The position numbers were made by a program, and so were the translations under genes. Below, piece after piece: positions 1 to 8,219 of a DNA stretch of 41,377 nt (its first letter is position 1; every line of letters starts with the position of its first letter). The notes beneath the pieces were generated by a model that searched no databases, was not told the DNA's origin, and saw only the letters and a program-made list of their open reading frames with translations. The stretch spans positions 1 to 41,377 of the forward strand of contig CAZOIA010000024.1 in assembly GCA_964579675.1 (NCBI GenBank), given 5' to 3'. The DNA is from CAZOIA01 sp964579675. Lineage in GTDB: Bacteria > Planctomycetota > Phycisphaerae > UBA1845 > PWPN01.

Positions 1-374
1 AAACCGGCCGTAGATTCGTCAACGTACCGTTGAGAGACCTGGGAATAGGCAAAACCCGCGCGGTGGCGTACGAGTTCGTGCGTGAAGCTGCGCGAGACGC
101 CGGTGATCACGAAACTGAAGGCCGCATGTTCCAGTACGCTGCCGTGCCCGACTTCGAGGATGTGCCCGAGGTAGGCGTGGTTTCCACCCGGTCGGGGCTT
201 GGCAAAGCTCATGTAGCAGACGCGGCCAGCGGTTTCACAGAGCTTCTCACCGGCAACGTCGGTGTCGGTTGTCCAGCGGGCGACGTCCTGATCTGCGAGG
301 AAACGGTCGATCTCGCCATCATTCAGCGACGGTCGGCCGAGGAGATAGACTTTCGGTTTGCGGATGATTGTCAA
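1..374 (-). CDS. thyX: Flavin-dependent thymidylate synthase ThyX, partial (5' part only)
   Basis: ThyX makes dTMP from dUMP using methylenetetrahydrofolate, FAD and NADPH. About 124 N-terminal residues lie here; the rest runs off the left edge. The signature RHRAGFAYSQVSQRYVDES is visible at the truncated end, preceded by a HGSVLEHAAFSFVI-type helix. Between RHR and the motif serine there are eight residues where the textbook ThyX motif has seven. I believe some bacterial ThyX share this variant, so I do not read it as damage. The start is TTG at 374: it is the first possible start after an in-frame stop at 378-380, and a GGAG lies 8 bases upstream. The gene diverges from the homocysteine methyltransferase gene, and both enzymes belong to one-carbon metabolism. 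The family call is firm; the start is likely. Confidence 0.9.
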   Translation of the reverse strand, partial: MTIIRKPKVYLLGRPSLNDGEIDRFLADQDVARWTTDTDVAGEKLCETAGRVCYMSFAKPRPGGNHAYLGHILEVGHGSVLEHAAFSFVITGVSRSFTHELVRHRAGFAYSQVSQRYVDESTAG

Positions 375-548
375 CGGTCAGGCTCCGTTTCGGCCGCTGG
401 AGGGCGGCGCGGGTTGCACTTTCGTTTGGGGTGCCCGATGATCATTGGTAACTGTAGCGGGCGGCCGGCGGTTTGCAATGCTCAGGCCGGTCGGCCGGGA
501 TTTCACCTGTTGAAGAATCGAGGCTCCAACTGCATGTGAGGTGTGAAC

Positions 549-1415
549 ATGCCGGCACGAGTTGAGGATTACGTGGGCACGGTGACGGTGGCGGACGGCG
601 CGTGGGGGACGGAACTCGACAAGCTGGGCTGTCCTGCGGGCTATTGCCGCGAGGAGTGGAACGTCAGCAAGCCGGAACTCGTGCAGCAGGTGGCTGCTTC
701 CTATGTCGAAGCCGGCTCCAAGATCATCCTGACGAACACGTTCGGCGGAAGCAGGTATGTGCTCGAGGCGCACGGCCACGCCGACAAGGTCGAAGCGTTC
801 AATCGGGCCGGGGCCGAGATCAGCAAGCGCGCCGCCGGCGATAACGCCCGGGTGTTCGGGTCGATCGGACCGAGCGGAAAGATGGTTCTGACGGGAGAGG
901 CCGACGAGAAGGGCCTGTTCGAGGCCTTCAAGGAGCAGGCTGAGGCCGTGGCCGCCGGGGGCGCGGACGCGCTGGTGGTCGAGACCATGACCGAAATGGC
1001 CGAGGCGGCCGCGGCGGTCAAAGCGGCCAAGACCACGGGCCTGCTCGTGGTGGGTTGCATGACCTACGACTCGGGTAAGGAAAAGACCAACACCATGATG
1101 GGCGTCACGCCCGAGCAGGCGGTCGCGGGTTTGACGCAGGCGGGGGCGGACATTGTCGGGTGCAACTGCGGGATCGGGATCGAGAACTACATCAAGGTCG
1201 CGGGCATGCTGCGGGCCGCCACCGACAAGCCGATATGGGTCAAGGCCAACGCCGGTTTGCCGGAGATCGAGGGGAGCCAGATCGTCTACAAGGTCAAGCC
1301 GGAGGAGTTCGCACAAAAGGTCTTGCACTTGATCAAGGCAGGAGCCAATATCGTGGGCGGCTGCTGCGGCACGACCCCCGATTTCATTCGAGCAATCTGC
1401 GCCTCGCTGGCGTGA
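549..1415 (+). CDS. Homocysteine S-methyltransferase family protein
   Basis: A stand-alone zinc-dependent homocysteine S-methyltransferase barrel (PF02574 type, as in the first module of MetH, BHMT and MmuM) of about 288 residues. The N-terminal VADGAWGTEL segment, the GCNCG motif near residue 205 and the C-terminal GGCCGTTP motif near 271 give the three cysteines that bind zinc in this family. No cobalamin or folate-binding module follows, so the methyl donor is unclear: S-methylmethionine, betaine or a corrinoid partner are all possible. ATG 549 is preferred over the in-frame GTG at 543 because GAGGTG at 538-543 is correctly spaced only for the ATG. The next gene starts 33 bp downstream on the same strand. 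Family is confident; substrate is not. Confidence 0.9.
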   Translation: MPARVEDYVGTVTVADGAWGTELDKLGCPAGYCREEWNVSKPELVQQVAASYVEAGSKIILTNTFGGSRYVLEAHGHADKVEAFNRAGAEISKRAAGDNARVFGSIGPSGKMVLTGEADEKGLFEAFKEQAEAVAAGGADALVVETMTEMAEAAAAVKAAKTTGLLVVGCMTYDSGKEKTNTMMGVTPEQAVAGLTQAGADIVGCNCGIGIENYIKVAGMLRAATDKPIWVKANAGLPEIEGSQIVYKVKPEEFAQKVLHLIKAGANIVGGCCGTTPDFIRAICASLA

Positions 1416-1448
1416 ATCGCCCTTGCGCCCCAGGGGTGCTTTGACACC

Positions 1449-2579
1449 ATGGCCGTCCGGCTTACGCACATCGTGGACGAATCGACGGACGAAGACGGCC
1501 TGCGCCTGCTGTCGCTGCTGCTGGCGTCAATGCCGCGCGACCGCGTCGAGCAACGGGTAGTCGTGATCGGTCGGGCGCCGACGACGCTGGCGGCGCCCGA
1601 AGGCGTCCAGGTGAGCCGGCTCGGGCGGCGATTCAAGTGGCCGGTGGCCTGGCTGCCCGCCCTTCAGCGCCTGTTCGCGGGAAAGCAACCTGACGTCCTG
1701 TACGCGTGGGGAACCGGGGCTACTCTCGCGGTGGCGGGCCGGTGCGACCCGTGCCCGATTCTCACGATCGTCTCTGACCCGGCCGATGCTCGGGAGTACA
1801 GCCAATGGTGGCACGGCGCGGGAGGAGATGGCCGTCGCACCGACGTGCTCTGTTCAAGCAAGCTGGTGCAACGCCGGCTGGTGGAGGCGGGCGTAGCGAT
1901 CGCGGCAACGGCGGTTGTCCGCCCGGGAGTCGATTTCGCGCCTATCGCGCGAGTTGCCAGGACGAGGCATCGGGCCGATATCGGGCTGCCGCCTGAGGGG
2001 CGGGTGTTGCTCACCGCCTCGCCACCCTCACGCCCGGGCGGCCAGTATTACGCAGTGTGGGCAACCGCCATCCTGTATCAGATCTGGCCCGACGTCCACC
2101 TGGTCATTCCCGGCACGTCCAGGGAACAGAAGCGGTTGCGCCGGTTCATCGAGCGGATTTACTGCCCCGAGGTCTATCGTTTGACCGGAGACCGATACGC
2201 GCCGGCGGAACTGCTGGCCCTTAGTGACATGCTGATCGTGCCCGCGGTTGGGGATATCCCCACCAGTTGGCTGCCCTGGGCGATGGCGGCGTCGGTCCCG
2301 ATTGTCGGCTCGGCCGTGCCCGCGGTGGCGGAGTTGGTCACCGATCTGCACAACGGCTTCCTCTGCCGGCCGGCGGAGCCGCATACCCTTGCCGCCTGCA
2401 TCCGCGCCGCCGCCGATTCGGGCAACAGACTTCGCCAATGCGTGGAGACAGCACGCAGACAGGCCTTCGAGCTATTCCGTGTCCAGCGGTGTGTGGACGA
2501 GCATTTCAGCGTGATCGACAATCTTGTCAGCGGCGGCCGGGCGGTGGGGACCCTGCAAGATGCCGCCAGCCGCGCGTGA
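1449..2579 (+). CDS. GT-B fold glycosyltransferase (group 1-like)
   Basis: A 376-residue protein with the layout of GT4-like glycosyltransferases. The N-terminal half has Rossmann-type segments (HIVDES, a VVVIG strand, then QPDVLYAWGTGA). A VVRPGVDF segment near residue 160 marks the inter-domain region. The C-terminal half has a nucleotide-sugar domain with VHLVIPGTS, a YAPAELLALSDMLIVPA stretch, and SVPIVGSAVPAVAELV followed by DLHNGFLC. That last block corresponds to the E-x7-E region, although only one of the two glutamates is obvious. There is no signal peptide, so it should act in the cytoplasm or at the inner membrane face. Donor and acceptor are unknown. It lies 33 bp after the homocysteine methyltransferase gene and may be co-transcribed, with no clear functional link. 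Confidence 0.8.
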   Translation: MAVRLTHIVDESTDEDGLRLLSLLLASMPRDRVEQRVVVIGRAPTTLAAPEGVQVSRLGRRFKWPVAWLPALQRLFAGKQPDVLYAWGTGATLAVAGRCDPCPILTIVSDPADAREYSQWWHGAGGDGRRTDVLCSSKLVQRRLVEAGVAIAATAVVRPGVDFAPIARVARTRHRADIGLPPEGRVLLTASPPSRPGGQYYAVWATAILYQIWPDVHLVIPGTSREQKRLRRFIERIYCPEVYRLTGDRYAPAELLALSDMLIVPAVGDIPTSWLPWAMAASVPIVGSAVPAVAELVTDLHNGFLCRPAEPHTLAACIRAAADSGNRLRQCVETARRQAFELFRVQRCVDEHFSVIDNLVSGGRAVGTLQDAASRA

Positions 2580-2719
2580 CGCGACCCGGGGGCGGGGGGC
2601 AAGGGCCGGGACCTGGCCGCCGGCCGCCGAGGAGCCGATTCCACGTCCCGCAGCACCCTGTCCCCGAGACTACCGGGGCGATTACAGCCCTCCTTGCGTT
2701 CATTTCCTTCAGGTTCTTC

Positions 2720-2747
2720 TTGATTTCAGCCCAACATGCGGTATGCT
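2720..2747 (+). promoter_or_regulatory. Possible sigma70-type promoter for the beta-helix/dockerin gene
   Basis: TTGATT at 2720-2725 and TATGCT at 2742-2747 are separated by 16 bp, each matching four of six consensus bases. The element lies about 145 bp upstream of the ATG at 2894. The leader between them contains a small perfect hairpin (GGCGAT, loop GGGC, ATCGCC at 2778-2793). The rest of 2580-2893 holds no gene that I can see. This is a prediction from sequence match alone. Confidence 0.35.
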
Positions 2748-2893
2748 GGACGGCAGTGCGAACTACGGGGAACCTTGGGCGATGGGCATCGCCTGAACCT
2801 TAACCCGCCGTGTATCCCCGCTGGTGTTGGTTCAGGTGGGGAAAGACTTGGCCCTAAGTAAACCCTGCGCAATTCGGCAGGAAGGAGGTCTCA

Positions 2894-5800
2894 ATGCGAC
2901 GGTTTCACAGCACGATCACCGTGCTCGCCCTGGCGGGCGGGATGCTTGCAGGAACCGCGATGGTGCGGGCTCAGAGCGTCTGGTACGTGGATGCCGATGC
3001 AACCGGCGGCAACGCCGGGACGAGCTGGCAAGACGCATTCACCGAGCTGCAATCCGCCCTCGCTATCGCGCAATCCGGGGAGGAAATCTGGGTTGCCGCC
3101 GGCCGGTACACCCCGGATTACGACGTGAACGCCGCTACCCACACGGGCGACTATACCGCCACCTTCCAACTCATCAACAACGTGGGGCTCTTTGGCGGAT
3201 TCGCCGGCGGAGAGTTGCAGCGTCATGAGCGTGCCCCGGCCACCAACGTGGCGATCCTGAGCGGTGATCTCAACGGCGACGACGGTCCCAACTTCGCCAA
3301 TAACGACGACAACTGTTTCCACGTCGTCACCGGCAGCGGCACCGACGGGACCGCGATTCTCGACGGGTTCACCATTGCCGGCGGGAATGCAGACGGCGGC
3401 GCCGGCGACGGCAGCGGGGGCGGGATGCGCAACGAAAGCGGCAGCCCGACGCTCATTGACTGCGTCTTCCGTGGTAACTCGGCCAGCGATTTCGCCGGTG
3501 GAATGTACAACTCCGCCGGCAGTGCGACCCTGGTCAACTGCGTCTTCAGCGGCAACCGCTGCGCTCTGCTTTGGGGGGGTGGCGCAATGGCGAACTTCCA
3601 GGGCAGCAATCTGACGCTGACCAACTGCACGTTCATCGGGAACACGTCCGCCAGGTTTGGCGCGGCGATCTACAGCCCCGAAAGCACCGTCACGTTGAGT
3701 AACTGCATCGTGTGGGGGAACGTTTCGGGAACCGGAACTCAACTCTCCTATGGTACATACATAGTCGCTTACAGTTGCATCGAGGGTGGCTGGAGCGGAG
3801 GAGCAGGCAACATCGGGACCGACCCTCAGTTTGCGGACCCTGACGGGCCGGACGGTGTCTTCGGAACTGAAGACGACAACGTGCGCCTGTTGGCCGGCTC
3901 GCCCTGCATCGACGCGGGCGACAACGACGCCATGCCTGCGGACGTTACCGACCTCGATGGTGACGGCAATACTGCCGAACCCATACCCCTCGATCTCGAC
4001 GGTGACCCGCGTTATGTGGATGACCCGGCCGCGCCTAACACGGGCCATGGTACCCCACCGATCGTTGACATGGGTGCCTACGAGTCTCCCAAACAGAGCT
4101 TCGTCATCAGTGCCGACTCGGTTGCGGTGCCGGAAGGGGGTACTGCTACGTTCACGGTGGCCTTGGCCATGGATCCGGCAGGCACCGTCCAGGTTACAGT
4201 GGCCCCGGCCGACGGGGGGGATCCCGACATTACCGTCGGATGTGGAAGCACTCTGGTTTTCGACTCCGGCAACTTCTCCACGCCTCAGGACGTGTGTCTG
4301 GACGCTGCCGAGGACGACGACAGCCTGGCTGGAAAGGCCGTCATCCGGGTCAGCGCACCGGGTATCGCCACGGGAGGGACGCTGGCCGTCGAGGATGATA
4401 ACGATCCGCCGCCCGTAATCTTCGTCGATTCCGACGCCACCGGTGCGAACAACGGCACGAACTGGGGCAGCGCGTTCACCTCGCTTCAGGATGCCCTGGA
4501 CGCGGGGGAAGGTACCGGCGCGGAGATCTGGGTTGCGGCTGGCACGTACACGCCGGATCAGGGGCAGAGCCAGGCCCCGGGTGACCGCAGCGCTTCGTTC
4601 CGCCTGCTCTCGGGTGTCGCAGTCTATGGCGGGTTTGCGGGTTCGGAGACCCAGCGCACGGAGCGGGATGTAGTCGCCAATGTGACCGCCCTGAGCGGTG
4701 ACCTGAACGGCGACGATGGCCCCAACTTCACCGGCTACGATGAGAACAGCTATCACGTCGTGACCGCCAGCAGGGTTGACGACACGGCGGTCCTCGACGG
4801 CTTCGTCGTTGTCAGCGGCAATGCCGACGGTCCGGGCTGGGACTACTGTGGGGGCGGAATGTACAATCACGACTACAGTGACCCTACGCTGGCCAACTGC
4901 GTCTTCGGCGAGAACGTGGCGGTCTCCGGCGGCGGCGGCATGTACAGCAGACTGTTCTGCAGTCCCACGCTGACCAACTGCGCGTTTGTTCGGAATGTGG
5001 CGTATAGCGGCGGCGGAGCGTGCATCTCTGATCTCGGTGATACGAGGCTCACCGACTGCCTCTTCAGCGGGAATCTGGTTGACTTGTCCGGCGGCGGAAT
5101 TGCAGGTTTTGGGTTGAGCCCGACGCTGGTCAACTGCATGTTCGTTGGCAACTTGGCGGTGTACGGCGGCGGGGCCGTCTCCATGTACGGCAGTCCGACC
5201 CTGATCAACTGCGCGTTCAGCGGGAACTCGGCCACCGACGACGGCGGGGGGCTTTATGGGAGCGGCTGGGTCAGCCCGGCGGTGACCAACTGCACTTTCA
5301 GCGGGAATTCTGCCACCGACCAGGGCGGCGGAATCTTCAGCGGCGATGACGACCCGGTGGTCGCCAACTGTATTCTCTGGGGTAACAGTGACGCCGGCGG
5401 AATGGATGAATCAGCCCAGATCCACGATTACTTCTGGAGCTGGTCCCAGGTCACCTACAGTTGCATTCAAGGGCTGAACCTGTTCGCGGGGGGCGGCAAC
5501 ATCGGTGGCGATCCGCTGTTCGTGGATCCTGACGGGCTGGACGACATCCTCGGTACGGAAGACGACGATGTCCGGGTGCCCCGAGGCTCACCCTGCATCG
5601 ACGCGGCCGATAATTCCGCCGTGCCGGCGGGGATTACCACTGACCTCGACGGCGAGCCGCGGTTCTTTGATGACCCGAGCACGCCCGATACCGGCAACGG
5701 GACCCCACCCATCGTGGACATGGGCGCGTACGAGTACCCGAGGGACTGCAACGGGAACGGCATCCCCGACGAATGCGATATCGACTGCGGAGAACCGGGC

Positions 5801-7471
5801 GGGCCCTGCGACGTTCCCGGCTGCGGTCAGAGCGAGGACTGCGACGGCAACGGCATCCCGGACGAGTGTGAGCCGGACACTGATGGGGACGGCGTCATAG
5901 ATGCCTGTGACAACTGTCCCTACATCGCCAACCCCAACCAGTCCGACGTTGACGCAGATGGCGTGGGCGACGTGTGCGACAACTGCCCTGACGTCTACAA
6001 CCCCGATCAGTGTGACCTGGACGAGGACGGCATCGGCGACGTCTGCGATGAGACTCCGCCCGAGACCGCCCTGGCGTTTGATGGGATCAACGACTACGCG
6101 GTTATCCCCGACGCGGACGTGTTTCACTTCGACGAGAACGACTTCACCGTCGAGATGTGGTTTGAGATCCGCTCGTCATGGGGGAGCATGCTGGACAAGC
6201 GGGCGGACGTTCCACCCGGCGAGGTGGGCTTCTTCCTCTCCATGTCCGAAGGTGGACAGGTCGTCTTCGCGGTTGAGATCCCCGAGCAGCAGCACTCGGA
6301 GACTGCCGTCTATTCCGCCTTCGGCTTTGATGACGGCCGGTGGCACCATGCGGCCGGCGTCCGCGAGGGCAACGAGATCCGGCTTTACGTCGATGGTTTC
6401 CTCGAGGATACGGCGCCGCTGACCCTGACCATGAACGTCACGCACACCGACCCGATCGTGCTGGGAAGCCGGCACGATTTGACCAACCCCGTGGTCGGGA
6501 ATCTGGATGAGATACGCCTGTGGCAGGTGGCCCGGGACGAACAGCAGATCAACGCCCAGATGTCCGTGGGTCTCACGGGAAATGAGACCGACCTGATTGG
6601 CTACTGGAAGCTCTACGGCGGGTGTACGCTCCAGGTCGTTACCGATGTCAGCAGCACCGGCTGCGACGGCTGGCTGGGAAGCGATCCGGCCAATCCCGAT
6701 GTCAACGATCCCGAGTGGATCCTTTCTGACGCTCCTGTTATCCCGATGGTGGACACCGATGGGGACGGGATCTTCGATGACGGCGACTTGAGCGGGGTCG
6801 TGGGCGACAACCCGTGCACCGGTGGCAACACCGTAAGCTGCGACGACAACTGCCGCATTATCCCAAACTCCGATCAGCTTGACCAGGACAGCGACGGCGT
6901 AGGCGACGTGTGCGACAACTGTCTGGACGTTCCCAACCCTGACCAGGTGGACACCGATGACGACGGAATGGGCGATGCCTGTGATGACGATGACGACAAC
7001 GACGGCATCTTGGACGATGGCGACCTCAATGGCCAGACCAACTACGTCCGCTGCACGGGCGGCCAGACCCAGAACTGCGATGACAACTGCCGAACCGTCG
7101 AGAACCCCGACCAGCTCGATGAGGACGGCGACGAGGTCGGTGATGCCTGCGACGCCTGCCCGGGCACGCCGCCGGGCGTTGTGGTGGACGACGAGACGGG
7201 TTGCCCGTTGCCGATCCCGGGGGATTTCGACGGCGACTACGACGTGGATCAGGAGAACTTCGGCCACCTCCAGGAATGCCTCAGTGGGCCGGGGATTCCG
7301 CAGACTGATCCAGACTGCTACGATGCCAGGTTGGACGCGGACGATGATGTCGATCAGGGCGACGTCGCAATTTTCCAGGCATGCATGACCGGGGCGAACG
7401 TCCCGGCGAATCCCCATTGTGCGGATGATGCTGAGGTTGACGGTTGGCTTGACGACGAGGCTGAGCAGTAA
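2894..7471 (+). CDS. Secreted two-module beta-helix protein with Calx-beta, TSP3, LamG and dockerin-like domains
   Basis: A 1525-residue exported protein. Residues 1-26 are a signal peptide ending VRA/QS. Module 1 (about 27-400) and module 2 (about 507-947) both begin W-V-D-x-D-A-T-like and end PPIVDMGAYE. They carry many LxNCxFxGN and GGG(M/I) repeats, as in right-handed beta-helix proteins and chlamydial Pmp passengers. A Calx-beta-like domain lies between them (about 405-505). TSP3-type Asp-rich repeats (DxDGDGxxDxCDNCP) follow at about 951-1055 and again at 1286-1436, flanking a LamG-like domain (about 1056-1274). The C-terminus (about 1441-1509) has two EF-hand-like segments, DFDGDYDVDQENF and RLDADDDVDQGDV, resembling a type I dockerin pair. 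A strong AGGAGGT at 2883-2889 fixes the ATG. Likely a calcium-stabilised surface or extracellular protein; ligand unknown. Confidence 0.85.
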   Translation: MRRFHSTITVLALAGGMLAGTAMVRAQSVWYVDADATGGNAGTSWQDAFTELQSALAIAQSGEEIWVAAGRYTPDYDVNAATHTGDYTATFQLINNVGLFGGFAGGELQRHERAPATNVAILSGDLNGDDGPNFANNDDNCFHVVTGSGTDGTAILDGFTIAGGNADGGAGDGSGGGMRNESGSPTLIDCVFRGNSASDFAGGMYNSAGSATLVNCVFSGNRCALLWGGGAMANFQGSNLTLTNCTFIGNTSARFGAAIYSPESTVTLSNCIVWGNVSGTGTQLSYGTYIVAYSCIEGGWSGGAGNIGTDPQFADPDGPDGVFGTEDDNVRLLAGSPCIDAGDNDAMPADVTDLDGDGNTAEPIPLDLDGDPRYVDDPAAPNTGHGTPPIVDMGAYESPKQSFVISADSVAVPEGGTATFTVALAMDPAGTVQVTVAPADGGDPDITVGCGSTLVFDSGNFSTPQDVCLDAAEDDDSLAGKAVIRVSAPGIATGGTLAVEDDNDPPPVIFVDSDATGANNGTNWGSAFTSLQDALDAGEGTGAEIWVAAGTYTPDQGQSQAPGDRSASFRLLSGVAVYGGFAGSETQRTERDVVANVTALSGDLNGDDGPNFTGYDENSYHVVTASRVDDTAVLDGFVVVSGNADGPGWDYCGGGMYNHDYSDPTLANCVFGENVAVSGGGGMYSRLFCSPTLTNCAFVRNVAYSGGGACISDLGDTRLTDCLFSGNLVDLSGGGIAGFGLSPTLVNCMFVGNLAVYGGGAVSMYGSPTLINCAFSGNSATDDGGGLYGSGWVSPAVTNCTFSGNSATDQGGGIFSGDDDPVVANCILWGNSDAGGMDESAQIHDYFWSWSQVTYSCIQGLNLFAGGGNIGGDPLFVDPDGLDDILGTEDDDVRVPRGSPCIDAADNSAVPAGITTDLDGEPRFFDDPSTPDTGNGTPPIVDMGAYEYPRDCNGNGIPDECDIDCGEPGGPCDVPGCGQSEDCDGNGIPDECEPDTDGDGVIDACDNCPYIANPNQSDVDADGVGDVCDNCPDVYNPDQCDLDEDGIGDVCDETPPETALAFDGINDYAVIPDADVFHFDENDFTVEMWFEIRSSWGSMLDKRADVPPGEVGFFLSMSEGGQVVFAVEIPEQQHSETAVYSAFGFDDGRWHHAAGVREGNEIRLYVDGFLEDTAPLTLTMNVTHTDPIVLGSRHDLTNPVVGNLDEIRLWQVARDEQQINAQMSVGLTGNETDLIGYWKLYGGCTLQVVTDVSSTGCDGWLGSDPANPDVNDPEWILSDAPVIPMVDTDGDGIFDDGDLSGVVGDNPCTGGNTVSCDDNCRIIPNSDQLDQDSDGVGDVCDNCLDVPNPDQVDTDDDGMGDACDDDDDNDGILDDGDLNGQTNYVRCTGGQTQNCDDNCRTVENPDQLDEDGDEVGDACDACPGTPPGVVVDDETGCPLPIPGDFDGDYDVDQENFGHLQECLSGPGIPQTDPDCYDARLDADDDVDQGDVAIFQACMTGANVPANPHCADDAEVDGWLDDEAEQ

Positions 7472-8219
7472 GGCAGTGCGTTTGCCCTCGCGCCGTGCTT
7501 GAACAGCCATTCCGCTGCTAGCCTTGCGTAATTGGGCGAGCGGCGCGGAGAGGAAGCAGCTACCGGTACTCAGGCTGACGCCGTTTGTCTGCGCCCGTCG
7601 TGCGTAACATGTAACATCAGAGAGCCGCGTGGCTCTTCCAATGAGTTCAGAGCTTCGTGCCCGTTCGCAAAGCCGCGCAGGCTTCAAGCCTGCGGCCCCT
7701 TACGTTGGAATCGGTCGGTTTGAGCACCGGTAGTGACTATCAGCCACTCGGTCCCCGTTGGATCGCCTGTGAGTGCGTTGGCGGGGACACCGGATGGCCG
7801 GTGGATCACGGCCATCGACGCCTTGCCGAGGAAAGTGCGTGCCAGAGCTAGGCCGGAGGGCCTGCGTTTGTTGCGCCCGTACATCATCGAGCGGCTGGAG
7901 ACGGTCGGTTTTATCGATGGGCCCGGGCTCGAGGTTGGGATATCGGCTCCTGCCCGACGGAGGCGGCCCGCAAGGACCTGACCCTGCGGCTCAACGCGCC
8001 GGCATGAAGTGAGACGCCGAAAACGCCTCCGCCGCCATGAATCCGGTGGCCCGGCGGGAGAGCGGGCGGTGGACCACCTGCTGGGAGAACCGGAAATCGG
8101 CCTGGTGCCGACAACCCTGGCCACACCCGGAATTGGGGGTAGTGTAACCCTTAACTGGGGTATCTGAACTGAGGCTCACGCTTTCCTGCTGACGGCCGAA
8201 CGCACACGACTCGTCCCCG
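7472..8219. other. Gene-poor interval between convergent genes
   Basis: No ORF here has a convincing ribosome site, known motif or coding character. A rightward open frame at 7733-7981, starting GTG, contains DALPRKVRARARPEGLRLL, and overlapping leftward frames are also open, so decayed coding sequence is possible but unproven. A perfect hairpin AGAGCC-GCGT-GGCTCT at 7621-7636 and the 9-bp-arm palindrome at 7676-7694 are the only clear structures. The first could help end transcription of the beta-helix gene, though no run of T follows. Confidence 0.5.
7676..7694. repeat. REP-like interspersed palindrome, copy 1
   Basis: CGCAGGCTT, centre C, AAGCCTGCG forms a perfect inverted repeat with 9-bp arms. 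The flanks CAAAGCCG on the left and GCCCC on the right resemble those of the second copy at 16043-16060 when that one is read in reverse complement. The shared core is CGC-x-GGCTT..AAGCC-x-GCG. It lies in a gene-poor interval. Confidence 0.65.

Noticed and set aside
2891..4870. Long leftward ORF antisense to the beta-helix gene (and similar long antisense frames elsewhere)
   Set aside because: These are composition shadows of high-GC repetitive genes on the other strand, without ribosome sites or domains.
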